NCBI GenBank assembly: GCA_019925095.2
Contig: CM034391.1
Location: forward strand, 26,463,051 to 26,527,050
Direction: 5' to 3'
From: Dendrolimus kikuchii
Taxonomy: Eukaryota; Arthropoda; Insecta; Lepidoptera; Lasiocampidae
DNA length: 64,000 nt
The position numbers were made by a program, and so were the translations under genes. Below the pieces are notes generated by a model. The model was not told the origin of the DNA and searched no databases. It saw only the letters and a program-made list of their open reading frames with translations. Positions 31,455 through 41,635 of this stretch are shown here, piece after piece (the first letter of the stretch is position 1; the number at the start of each line of letters is the position of its first letter).

Positions 31455-31745
31455 AAAGAAGCCTTGAAACTGACTCTAACACAATATGAATACTTCCTTG
31501 AGCCGCCTCTCCCTTGTCCGCAACGGGTCTTGAACATTTCTCTTGCGCACCGTGGGAATTTGGAATGAGCTTCCAGCCGTGGTTCTCCCACAGCGCTACA
31601 ATATGGGGTTTTTTAAAAAAGGTATCATAACATTTCGAGGCCGGCAGTGCGTTGGTGACACTTCTAGTATTGCAAATGTCCATAGGTAACCGCTTTCCAT
31701 CAGGTGGGCCGTTTACTAATCTGCTGTACTCTAGCTATAAAAGCC
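31455..31745 (+). pseudogene. CR1/Jockey-type LINE 3' end
   Basis: It contains coding-like ISLAHRGNLE and an adjacent-frame FEFGMSFQPWF-type stretch, then the 3' landmark CCGCTTTCCATCAGGTGGGC and a run of A. Similar coding remnants occur at 37.68-37.83 kb. The fragment shows that the S1 3' end resembles a LINE tail. Confidence 0.6.
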
Positions 31746-32215
31746 TGGGTATCTGGGATGAGTCTTAATGTTAACACAAAAAAGTCAACATAAAAAATGA
31801 AGGTAGACGACAATTCATCAATCTTCAAGCTCATATGTCTAGCACATACTTTCTCTGTGACAATATTTCAAGGGGAAGTACTCTGTCAATCTTCAAGTGG
31901 AGTGACGTGGAAAAATAATCCAGATTAGGTTACACGAGGCTTGTTACAGGCTGGGCTAATATGAGCATATGTTTTGCGAAGTCACGCCTAGGGTTCGCGG
32001 GTATGCATCAAAATTATAATGCTTGTGTAAATTTTATATTGCCTTAGCTTAAGAGGGTGTTCTGCTTAGGCTTATTTCAGGCGTAAGTGTGTTAGACTAA
32101 AATTAATTTAATTTAGGATATGTTATGTTTGTATCAATGTAAATACGAATTAAATATAAGGAATGTGCTACAGAAAACACTTTTAAAAGTAATTCTTAAC
32201 TTAGTTTTTTTTTCA
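31746..32215. other. No recognised feature
   Basis: This is AT-rich sequence with no coding signal or repeat I can match. Confidence 0.5.
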
Positions 32216-32230
32216 TAAATGATGTATCTT

Positions 32231-32440
32231 AGTCGTGGAAGGCCACGACACACCTTCCATGATGAAATTGATCGTGTACTAGCAGAAGGTGATGTCACGA
32301 GCCTTAAGAATAGACGAGCGTGCATGATAAGAGTTATGAATGTCAAAGAAGCAAGTGAAGTGTGTAAGAATAAGCCTGAATGGCGCTCTGTTGTTCGTGC
32401 CTACCCAGCAAGGGAACTGGCGTGAAGTTATATATGTATG
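32231..32440 (+). mobile_element. 5'-truncated RTE-type LINE copy
   Basis: It starts at GTCGTGGAAGGCCACGAC and ends in a TATG tail. ATGTATCTTAG flanks both ends. It carries GATGAAATTGATCG where most copies have GATCAAATTGATCG. Confidence 0.85.
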
Positions 32441-32756
32441 TATCTTAGTGATACAACATTAAAATTACAATCTAATCTCAGAAATAAGACTAATGAGTAA
32501 TTTAAATCTGAGCTAAAATAACTAGATATAACTTAAGCTAAGAATGTGTCCAATAATATGTTTCTTACTGTCTTTATTAAGGCGAAGACACTTTCTTCAT
32601 GTGTTCTTTGTTAATGCTTAGCATATAGCATTACACTTTATTATTACGAGAGTATTATAACACTAACTCAAATGATTTTGTCCTTTTGAGTCTTCTTAAT
32701 AAGTCTGTATTATCAAGGAGCTGGATGACTTAACTTGGTGTTAACTATTTCAATGT

Positions 32757-33063
32757 AAGGAAAGGAATGCTCCGGTGGTTCGGGCATGTGGAAAGAATGC
32801 ATGATGAAAGAATGACTAAACAGATATACAATGCAAAAGTGGATGGATGCAGAAGTCGTGGAAGGCCACGACACACCTTCCATGATGAAATTGATCGTGT
32901 ACTAGCTGAAGGTGATGTCAGGAGCCTTAAGAACAGACGAGCGTGTATGACAAGAGCTAGGAATGTCAAAGAAGCAAGTGAGCTGTGTAAGAATAAGCCT
33001 GAATGGCGCTCTGTTGTTCGTGCCTACCCCGCAAGGGAACTGGCGTGAAGTTATGTATGTATG
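32757..33063 (+). mobile_element. 5'-truncated RTE-type LINE copy with 11-bp target duplication
   Basis: It is flanked by TATTTCAATGT at 32746-32756 and 33064-33074. It shares the GATGAAATTG variant with the copy 320 bp upstream, so both probably derive from one source subfamily. Confidence 0.88.
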
Positions 33064-33099
33064 TATTTCAATGTTTGATCAATTTATTTCCAAATAAAA

Positions 33100-33207
33100 A
33101 GATTAGCTCTAACAGTGATGATATCGTATAGAATCACGTTCATGTATTAACCATAGTTTTTAACTGTGCTAAATTATACATCAATAAATTGATGGATGAA
33201 ACGCGTA
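33100..33207 (+). repeat. Dispersed repeat shared with 43.83-43.95 kb
   Basis: It contains TAGAATCACGTTCATGTATT, AACCATAGTTTTTAACTGTG and CTAAATTATACATCAATAAA. The family is unknown. Confidence 0.6.
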
Positions 33208-33257
33208 AAAGTATTCAATCTATCTGTCACTATTACCTCAATAATTATTTATTAATA

Positions 33258-33560
33258 ACTAGCGGCCCCGGTGAACGTTGTCCTGCTCTGAAAAAATAAA
33301 AATCTAGGATCCGATCCAGCGCCACCTACCGGTTCTAATTGTGGAATTAAACCATCCGGGGACCCACTCAAACACACAAAAACAAAATTACCAAAATCGG
33401 TCTAGGAGATCAGGAGGATTCTAGAACCCGGTCTCAGCGCCACTTACCGGTCCGTCTCCTGGTCCTGAGCTACTTCCCCACCAATTTTCAGCCAAATCGG
33501 TACAGCTGTTCTTGAGTTATAAATAGTGTAACTAACACAACTTTCTTTTATATATATAGA
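33258..33560 (-). mobile_element. Helitron-like element, first of a tandem pair
   Basis: The plus-strand start ACTAGCGGCCCCGGTGAACG is the inverted 3' end. The 5' end (TATATATATAGA) touches the 3' end of the next element. Confidence 0.72.
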
Positions 33561-33765
33561 CTAGCTGTCCCGGCAGAGATTGTTCTGCTCTGAAGAAATA
33601 AAATTTAGAACCCGATTGCAGCGCCACCTACCGGGTCCAAATGTAAGCTATCCTATATTTCAAGTTGGATCAAATTGCACACGGTGTGAAAATTTGATTA
33701 AAATCGGTCAACTAGTTTAGGAGTCCATCGCGGACATACAACGTGACACGTAATTTATATATGTT
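33560..33765 (-). mobile_element. Helitron-like element, second of a tandem pair
   Basis: It starts ACTAGCTGTCCCGGCAGAGA and is the same family as the pair at 3.56-3.98 kb, in the opposite orientation. Confidence 0.75.
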
Positions 33766-33776
33766 ACGGCTAATAC

Positions 33777-34300
33777 CCGAAGTGCGGCTACACCTAGTTC
33801 TAGCCGGCTAAAATTAGGTGTAGACGCACTTCGGTGTTTAAACCTAGGTGTAACAGATTTGTTCACGGCTAATATTAGGTGTAGACGATTTCATTTGGTT
33901 TTTTTTTTTTTTTTTAATTGCAGGAGTTCAGCAGACAGGCAGACGGCCCACTTAGTGGAAAGCGGTTACCATCGCCTATGGACATTTGCAACACCAAAGG
34001 TGCTACAAATGCGCTGCTGCTCTCTTAAAGGAGACTGGAACCTGGTCACTAATACCAGGCATACTCTAGACCAGGGGTGGTCGCCATCCAGTCGAGCAAA
34101 TACTCTACCACCTGGCTGTGGATTGTTTAGTCGCCTCTTACGACAGGCCGCCGGGCCGCAGGAAATCGTATTCTTTCTCCGTTCCTGCACGGATAAATAA
34201 AACATAAAACTAGGTATAGCCTTCTTTATGCTGGCTACAACTAGATGTAGCCAATCCTACGTGGTTAAAACTAGGTTCTATTCTTCGTATTGGTTCAACC
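33777..34300. repeat. CTAGGTGTAG-type short repeat cluster with a hairpin
   Basis: Variants of CTAGGTGTAG occur in both orientations near 33790, 33815, 33842, 33875, 34209, 34230 and 34266. CGAAGTGCGGCTACACCTA and TAGGTGTAGACGCACTTCG (33779-33834) pair with one mismatch. An S1 copy (33899-34196) sits inside the cluster. The origin is not recognised. Confidence 0.6.
33899..34196 (-). mobile_element. SINE-like S1 retroposon
   Basis: An antisense copy from the A-tail complement (T run, ATTGCAGGAGTTCAGCAGAC) to the 5' end GTTCCTGCACGGATAA. About 25 bp in the middle are missing. Confidence 0.9.
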
Positions 34301-34342
34301 TACAATAAAACAACCAAGATGAATCTACCACGTCAAAAATAC

Positions 34343-34819
34343 TGTTACAACTCAGGTCCCGACAAACACAAAATCCACCTGCATATCTGAAACAAAGCAC
34401 ATTTATTACCCGTCGGCATTTGAACTAATAACATTGAAATTCTTTTATGGTCGTCTTCTTTTGTTTACTTATTGGCATACAGTCTATTGTTGTATTGTAA
34501 TCATTAGCCAGGTGTTACGGATTTAAAGTACAAGCTGATTCTAGGAAATTCGGACATATTCCATTTGTGCAGTATAAAACAAGGACCTAATGGAGGGGAG
34601 AGGTAGCCGAGCGAACCACAAACGAAGCGAGACGTATGTACTACAATCGGGAATCTTTTAGTGACTTTGAGCGTTTGATTGAATTACGACCTTCTGCATT
34701 ACGTTTGGATTTGTTCTGTACGGTTATATTTGTACCTGTGTTATGCGTGTTTGTATAGTTCTAATAAACTCTATAGTAATTCTAACGGCATTTTAATTCG
34801 ACTCTCTCAACGCATAACA
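34343..34819 (+). mobile_element. Solo LTR, 477 bp, with 4-bp target duplication
   Basis: It begins TGTTACAACTCAGGTCCCGA and ends AACGCATAACA. ATAC lies on both sides (34339-34342 and 34820-34823). The TG...CA ends and the 4-bp duplication suit a Ty3/Gypsy-type LTR. It contains GTATAAAACAAGG, a plausible TATA box, and TCTAATAAACTC, a possible polyadenylation signal. No internal coding is attached. Confidence 0.82.
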
Positions 34820-35169
34820 ATACAATGCAATTTACACGCAATAAAATACCAATCGAGACCTCATATATAAGTACAATAACAAAACATAATTCGGCTGTAA
34901 TAAAATATATTCTGCAAGTCATCTTGTATAAGCGTTTAATGTAACTGAAACCTTCAGTTTCACGTTTATACTGGCAATTGAGTAAAGGCATGACGAAGCG
35001 GTATTTTCATCGCATCATACTGAAACTAGCTTTATTTATTTGCTCGTGATATTAGGATTTGTTGAAACGAAACATAATATGATCTAGAGGTATTTGTAAA
35101 TAATACTTTAAGGTTGTTTATTCTTCGACGAATAAATTCTATGATTTTTCTATATTTTGTCTTTTTGTC

Positions 35170-35610
35170 ATGCTCACATATGGAAGCGAGAGTTGGGTAT
35201 GGAAGAGAGAGCATGAAAGTAGAGTAAACGCGGTCGAGAAGCGAGCACTGCGCAAAATCTGCGGAGTGACGCTCGCGGACTGCGTTCGTAATACCGAAGT
35301 AAGAAAGAGTAAGGGTAAAGGTAAGGAAAGGAATGCTCCGGTGGTTCGGGCATGTGGTAAGAATGACTAAACAGATATACAATGCAAAAGTGAATGGATG
35401 CAAAAGTCGTGGAAGGCCACGACACACCTTCCATGATCAAATTGATCGTGTACTAGCAGGTGATGTCAGGAGTCTTAAGAACAGACGAGCGTGCATGACA
35501 AGAGTTATGACTGTCAAAGAAGCAAGTGAGGTGTGTATGAATAAGCCTAAATGGTGCTCTGTGGTTCATGCCTACCCCGCAATGGCACTGGCGTGAAGTT
35601 ATGTATGTAT
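35170..35610 (+). mobile_element. 5'-truncated RTE-type LINE copy
   Basis: It runs from TYGSESWVW to the TATG tail with several small deletions (near 35308, 35354 and 35457). The frame is broken. Confidence 0.85.
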
Positions 35611-35985
35611 GTATAAATATAATTGGCATATTATAATGAAAACAAGACAAGTATTAAACCAAACACCAAGGATTACCGTCAAGAAATCCAATGGGACCGA
35701 CAATGAGATTATTGAGATCCAAGCCGCGGAATATTTAATTAGCACAATAGGGGATTATATTGAATTAATTATAAAGCTCTTTGATGATAATCGTGCTTGT
35801 CATATTAAACACGTTTTGTTGTAACACGTTTATTTAATGAAAGCTATTTGTTCCTTCCGCGTTGAAATAAGGCGCTGTTATCGAGATGATCTTTGCTAAA
35901 TTCCATTACATGCAATTCATACTCTTTAGAATTAGAACCGTGATGGTTATCTTATTTTCCTGTACTTGCACTGAAAATCGGCGTT
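35611..35985. other. Unassigned; short open frame
   Basis: A 62-codon stretch beginning MKTRQVLNQTPRITVKKSNG has reasonable amino-acid composition but matches nothing that I recognise. I make no gene call. Confidence 0.3.
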
Positions 35986-35989
35986 GTGT

Positions 35990-36150
35990 CGGATATAATT
36001 CCGGCACAGCAATATGCTGAGTGCAAACCTTGTTTGCTGAAAATGCGGCGTACAAATTCTCAAAATATGCTTTGCGTATAGAAATGCATAAGGGATGTTA
36101 TTGCGTCGCAATTTCTTCAAATAAAGTTTTTCTTTCTTTCTTTCTTTCTA
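35990..36150 (+). repeat. LINE-type 3' end with (CTTT)n tail
   Basis: GCTGAGTGC...TCTTCAAATAAAGTTTTTCTTTCTTTC ends in a CTTT microsatellite, as does the fragment at 48.28-48.50 kb. Confidence 0.45.
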
Positions 36151-36354
36151 CTTTGTTATTGCGACAACGTAAAGACTAAATAACCTTTGAAATGTGACGT
36201 CAAAACTGTAAAAATAAATGAAAACGCCGTTTCCAATCTGATTTATTCCTGCTACGGGATGTCAAGAATAGATCGATTTTTAGCGATAAAACCGCTCCTT
36301 ATGAACAGGTAGAACAGTATTAGTTTGTAAGATTTTTCTGTATCTTCTTTTTTA

Positions 36355-36560
36355 TATATCCTTACTAATATTATAAAGAGGAAAACTTTGTGAGTTTGTT
36401 ACGTTGTAGGGGGTAATCTCTGGATCTACTAAACCGATTTTAAAAATTATTTTATAGATGGATAGCTACGTTAACAGGAAGTGTCATAGGCTATATAACA
36501 TGAAGCTATATATCACGGGAGCGGGACAGAGCGCGGGTGAAACCGCGCCGGGCCGCTAGT
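36355..36560 (+). mobile_element. Helitron-like element
   Basis: It begins TATATCCTTACTAATATTAT, carries GGTAATCTCTGGATCTACTA and ends GCGCCGGGCCGCTAGT. Confidence 0.72.
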
Positions 36561-36588
36561 ATATAAATAAAAATGAATGTTGCTAGTG

Positions 36589-36909
36589 CTTTTTTTTTTT
36601 TATTGCTGGAGTTCAGCAGACAGGCAGACGGCCCACTGAATGGAAAGCGGTTACCATCGCCTATGGACATTTGCAACACCAAAGGTGCTACAAATGCGCT
36701 GCTGCTCTCTTAAGGGAGTCTGGAACCTGGTCACTAATGCCAGAACACAACTCAAAGTTGTTATGGCGGCATGCCCTAGACCAGGGGTGGTAGCCATCCA
36801 GTCGGGCAAATGCCCTACCACCTGGCTGTGGGTTGTTTTGTCGCCTCTTACGACAGGCCGCCCGGCCGCAGGAAATTGTATTCTTTCTCCGTTCCTGCAC
36901 GGATAAAAG
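36589..36909 (-). mobile_element. SINE-like S1 retroposon, full length with 8-bp target duplication
   Basis: An antisense full-length copy between TGCTAGTG at 36581-36588 and again at 36910-36917. It has inserted at the border of an LTR fragment. The clean duplication defines both ends of the family. Confidence 0.9.
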
Positions 36910-37069
36910 TGCTAGTGACGGACTTTGCGTGTGTTATTGAATCGTGCATTACGTTTGGACTGGTTGTGTACAGTTATATTTGTACCTGGTTTATACGTAT
37001 TTGTATAGTTCTAATAAATTCTACAATAATTCCAACGGCATTTTAATTCGAGTCATGCAACTCGCAACA
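36910..37069 (+). mobile_element. LTR fragment (3' part)
   Basis: TAGTGACGGACTTTGCGTGT to ACTCGCAACA, the same family as the solo LTR at 34.3 kb. The 5' part is absent. Confidence 0.72.
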
Positions 37070-37390
37070 GTACGATGAGTGAAAGTTCCGATCCTAATTT
37101 GAATTTGCATTCGGTCAGCCTGATTACCAACTTCGCATTTATAAAAAATTGAAAAGCAAGATTAGGGCTATTATTTGCTAACTTTCCAGACGTGATTAAA
37201 ATATAATTATTTCATTACTTTATCACTGTCAAGAGTAACCCTACACTATGTTTTAGTTATCCTAATTACACTAACCTTTTAACACTATGTCGAGGGTATA
37301 AATTAATGTGCTCACATGTTTAGAGTTTCAGCCTACACATTATAACAATGATTAAATAACGGAGAGTGTTCCGAGGAACTGTTTATAGTA
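37070..37390. other. No recognised feature
   Basis: This is AT-rich sequence with no matchable repeat. Confidence 0.5.
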
Positions 37391-37395
37391 GTATC

Positions 37396-37655
37396 TTTTT
37401 TTTTATTGCAGGAGTTCAGCAGACAGGCAGACGGCTCACTGGATGGAAAGCGGTTACCATCGCCTATGGACATTTGCAACACCAAAGGTGTTACAAATGC
37501 GCTGCTGCTCTCTTAAGTGAGTCTGGAACCTGGTTACTAATGCCGGAACACAACTCAACTCACCGCGTTGTTATGGCGGCATGCTCTAGACCAGGGGTGG
37601 TAGCCATTCAGTCGGGCAAACGCCCTACCACCTGGCTGTGGGTTGTTTAGTCGCT
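37396..37655 (-). mobile_element. SINE-like S1 retroposon, 5' truncated
   Basis: An antisense copy ending at GGTTGTTTAGTCGC, so ~65 bp of the 5' region is missing. This truncation pattern is expected from target-primed reverse transcription. Confidence 0.88.
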
Positions 37656-37679
37656 TCAGCTGCTTCGTTGATATACGAA

Positions 37680-37835
37680 TCATTTTTCAAGAACTTTTCT
37701 CTTGTGCACGGTGAGGATTTGGAATTAACTCCCAGCTGATGTTTTCCTACAGCGCCACAATACGACTTTTTTCAAAAATGGTGTTATTAAATTCTTTCGA
37801 GACCTGCAGCGCGATGGTCAAACAAAACTCGGTTC
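37680..37835 (+). pseudogene. CR1/Jockey-type LINE C-terminal remnant
   Basis: It is related to 31.53-31.65 kb (TTTTCTCTTGTGCACGGTGA, GATTTGGAATTAACTCCCAG, CAGCGCCACAATAC). It lacks a recognisable 3' tail. Confidence 0.45.
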
Positions 37836-37847
37836 CTGAAATAAAAA

Positions 37848-38132
37848 AAATACGCTTTTATAGAAAATCCAACTAAAAAATAGAAAATAAATTTGAATTA
37901 AAAATAGTGTAAGAAAAAATTAATTTTATTGTAAAAAAAGCGGTAGGGTGCTTTTCGGGATATTATCAAAATAACCCTTCAACTCATATCTGTAAATAAA
38001 ATATTTATAACTATTGATTCCATGCACCCCACGCTTTTTTTACAATAAAATCATTTTTTCTTACACTTTTACATTTTTAATTCGAATTTATTTTCTATTT
38101 TTTAGTTGGATTTTCTATAAAGGCGTATTTTT
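37848..38132. repeat. Fold-back element with ~100-bp arms
   Basis: Left arm 37848-37951 and right arm 38024-38132 pair almost throughout. Landmarks are TACGCTTTTATAGAAAATCC against GGATTTTCTATAAAGGCGTA. The loop is ~72 bp. It is non-coding. Confidence 0.85.
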
Positions 38133-38244
38133 TTTTAACTATTATTTATTTTTCATTTTTTAGTGATTATTTAATGATTCAATTCCCTTCTCCGTGGAAA
38201 CTTTGAAAAAAGAATTAAATACACTTATATGATAAAATGTAGTT

Positions 38245-38530
38245 ATGTAAAAATAAGCTTTTTTAAAAATGTTTTTAAATACAAGCTTTTGAGATCCTGC
38301 ATATCATGTAGCAGCAGAGTGCTAGCCAAGACAAGTAAAACGAGCCCAAACACGACGGGTCTATCTTGTTTAGTACAGGAGTTCCTATGGCCACCTTCCG
38401 ACTCCACCATCAGATTAGCTCCATGGTACCATGTTATTACATTGTCACGCGATATACACATACGTGCAAAATTTCAGCTCAATCGGAAACCGGGAAGTCG
38501 ATCAAATTTAACTTGAAAGATTCCGTTATA
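38245..38530 (+). repeat. Dispersed ~280-bp repeat, copy 1
   Basis: It shares TTTTTAAATACAAGCTTTTG, CAGAGTGCTAGCCAAGAC, GCTCCATGGTACCATG and AAATTTCAGCTCAATCGGAA with 50.84-51.13 kb. Confidence 0.8.
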
Positions 38531-39050
38531 ATCTAACATACGTATGAAGCTAATAAAAGCGTATTAATAAAACATATTGTTTCTGGCATTATCTTAGACC
38601 TACATTAATGGTCTGAACTCTAAGAGCTTTATGCCTTCATTAAAAATAACACAATTCAAATTATCCATTTCATTAATCTTCTTTTATTTATGTCTTTAAA
38701 AGCAGAATTACTCCAGCCACCTAAACTCTCATCTCCAATTTCGCTGCGAGCCCCAAACATTCCTTACATTAGAACAGGCAACTGAGACGGTCATTTGAAA
38801 TCTCCGAGTGTCAAGGGGCTCTTAAACAATTAATCGCTTTACCCACTTTGCTCCACAAAGGAAAGAGCTTAGAAAGGACTTTAAGATCCTCCCTGAGTGG
38901 ATCCAAATTAAAAAGTTCTTTAGACATCACGTTGGTATGTTCCCCCTTTTGTACTACCCTCTTATCATTATTCACGAGATCACAGCGAACTGGATTTGAA
39001 ATATGGATGACACTTTCTTGTTCATCAAAATAAATAATTACAAAAAATAT
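38531..39050. other. No recognised feature
   Basis: This is mixed-composition sequence with no domain in its short open frames. Confidence 0.5.
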
Positions 39051-39051
39051 A

Positions 39052-39510
39052 CATACATAACTTCACGCCAGTTCCCTTACGGGATAGGCACGAGCAATAG
39101 AGCGCCATTCAGGTTTTTTCTTACACACCTCACTTGCTTCTCTGACATTCATAACTCTTGTCATGCACGCTCGTCTGTTCTTAAGGCTCCTGATATCACC
39201 TTCTGCTAGTACACGATCAATTTGATCATGGAAGGTGTGTCGTGGCCTTCCCGACTTCTGCATCCATCCGCTTTGGCATTGTATATCTGTTTAGTCATTC
39301 TTTCATTATGCATTCTTTCCACATGCCCGAACCACCGGAACATTCCTTTCCTTACCTTCACCCCGACACTCTCTTTCAGACCAACTCTCTTTCTTACTTC
39401 GGTATTACGAACGCGGTCCGCGAGCGTCACTCCGCAGATTTTGCGCAGTGCTCGCATCTCGATCGCGTTTACTCTACTTTCATGCTGTCTCTTCCATACA
39501 CAACTCGCAA
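39052..39510 (-). mobile_element. 5'-truncated RTE-type LINE copy
   Basis: A minus-strand copy from the tail to ESRVNAIEMRALRKICGV. It keeps the 16-base KRVGLKE region. A one-base loss in GGCCTTCC(C)GACTTC near 39250 breaks the frame. Confidence 0.87.
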
Positions 39511-39651
39511 CATTTACATTAAATTTATCATGCGGCCTCTACGTGTTGGCCTTCCCATGGCCCCACGCAAGCCTTCCAAATGTCCGGGCCATTTTTATGG
39601 CCCGTGGTCTCAAAAGACATACAAAAAATATATATTTACAATACTTCTTGA

Positions 39652-39800
39652 CAGGGCTTGAAAACCGGAAAATAGTTTAATCGGTTATATCCTAAGTGTA
39701 TTAGAGCTTTTACTTTTGATTTTATTCTACCGTTACCCTCAATTGAACGATTTTTAGCAACAAAAGTTCAGTAAATAGTTGTTGCATAATCCGGTTTGAA
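39652..39800 (+). repeat. hAT-like terminal fragment
   Basis: It starts CAGGGCTTGAAAACCGG, resembling hAT termini, followed by TTAATCGGTTATATCCTAAG and CAATTGAACGATTTTTAGC. It shares these blocks with 58.11-58.24 kb. Confidence 0.4.
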
Positions 39801-39944
39801 ACGGTGCTCGCCGCACGCTCGCAGCAATTTGGTCCAGCAAGTTTTCAGTCGCGTACAAATATTCATATAATTCATTTAGTACAAGTTATTTTACTACTCG
39901 ATCAAGTTAACGCAATTCTGTATGGGAATAATAATAATAATAAT

Positions 39945-40150
39945 CGGCAGACAAACACATACATTGTATATCCCCAAGCTAAGCAAGTTACGCTTGTATT
40001 ATGGGTGATATACAACGGACACCCAGACCATAGTAAATAACAGAAAGTTCGTTTCCAAAATGTACCATGCCAAGAATTGAACCGGCAGCCTCTGCGTTCC
40101 AGCGAGTACCACCGGCTAAGACTTAGCCCGCTCAACCACAAAGGCCGTCA
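39945..40150 (-). mobile_element. tRNA-derived SINE (S2), copy 3 with ATT-repeat tail
   Basis: It is read on the minus strand. The head GGCCTTTGTGGTTGAGCGGG, B box GGTTCAATTC and tail TGTTTGTCTGCCGATTATTA show the family ends in an ATT microsatellite. Confidence 0.85.
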
Positions 40151-40159
40151 AACTCACAA

Positions 40160-41095
40160 ACAAACAAACCGCAAAGGCCGGAATGACTTAGCTCCATTTC
40201 GTGAGCGCGAAGGGAAACATAAATAGGCTCATATAAAATTGCATAAACTTGAACGTGATCGTCTAGTGAAAAAACTCGCACTAAGTACTCTATTGTGATT
40301 TAGAGAAAGCAATTCTCGCAGAATAAACTGGTTAATGCAGGTTTATATAATACTCTTTTTAAATTCTACACTCTAATCGTAAAAGTTAACTAAAACCGAT
40401 TATTATGTTCAAAAGCTGGTTAATTTTAGATCAGTTCCAAGCCTTACTTCTTGTCAAAACAATAGGCGGCCTTATCATATAAATAAATAATAAGTAACTG
40501 AATATTTGGTTTTACGTACTAATTGGGTAACATTATTGAACTTATAGACTGATATCTCACCACCTTTATCCCATAGATCTCTTCCAATCCTACAGAAGCC
40601 ATCAGAAGGTACTAATTCAGTACCACTGTCACTGAAAACCAAATGTCAACCATTTTCAGCCTTAATATCTTTATCAAAAGAATGTTTGATGACGAAAATT
40701 TAACTTGGTATTTTAAAAACCACAACAATTTTATTTATAGATTTAACGACACCAATATCGACTCTGTGCTAATGATTTTAAAGCATATTATGAACGTAAA
40801 AGTCTCATTGCGAAATCAAAATATCGTCAAAATATACGAGGGGATGGAGTGGCCTCCCTTCATGGAGAAGTTAAAACTTTAATCCGTTTAATCTACAGTC
40901 GGGAATCTTTGATTAAAACCAAGTAAAGGAATTGTTTGATGGAATTAGGACATGTTGACGGATTTTTGGACCAAGGCTTTCACAAGTCTTCAAAAGAAAT
41001 CCGATAATGAGATTTGTTCTCAAATTATAATTTTGATTAAAAGGTATTTATATAATTTATTTTAGCTGATATTTTTCACTAACCCTGTACTTGGA
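40160..41095. other. No recognised feature
   Basis: This is AT-rich sequence. A 79-codon frame at 40643-40882 has no recognisable motif. Confidence 0.5.
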
Positions 41096-41099
41096 CTTT

Positions 41100-41560
41100 A
41101 CCTCTCTAAGAGTCAATAATACTGGCAATCGAATTATATGGGTCCGAATGTTTGGCGACTAAAGTGATAGAACAAAAACATCTTTACCCAAGTGAGATGA
41201 GAGTGTTGAGATGGGGATATGGTATTACAGCAATGATAAGATGGGAAACAAATACATAAGATTCATGACACATGACCGTAAAATTGAGAGGAAGATGACT
41301 ATGGTGGTATGGATAATAATGCAGAGGAATGAAAACTACGTGACAAAAGAAAATTAAACTTAAAGATTAGTGGATATAAGATGTAAAGGTAGACCAAAAA
41401 ATATATGAATGATTGTATATGGGTGCCATGTTAATTTGTGGTGTGACATAGGACGTGTGCTAGAATTGAGAACTATCGATAAAAAAGATATGCGGAATCC
41501 AAATAATTGGGAGTAAATGAAATTAAAAAGACGAAGGTTTATTCTTTAGGGGGATGACAA
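41100..41560 (+). pseudogene. Heavily decayed RTE-like LINE C-terminus (third lineage)
   Basis: The plus-strand reading ELYGSECLATKVIEQKHLYP and EMRVLRWGYGITAMIRWET resembles the YGSE...EMR.LRW..G...R thumb region of RTE-like LINEs. Many stops are present. Confidence 0.55.
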
Positions 41561-41635
41561 GGAATTTTGTAGTATAATAAAGAAGATATTACAATAAAGG
41601 TTTAACGGAGTTTATCCGTAAGGACAGGAATGGTG

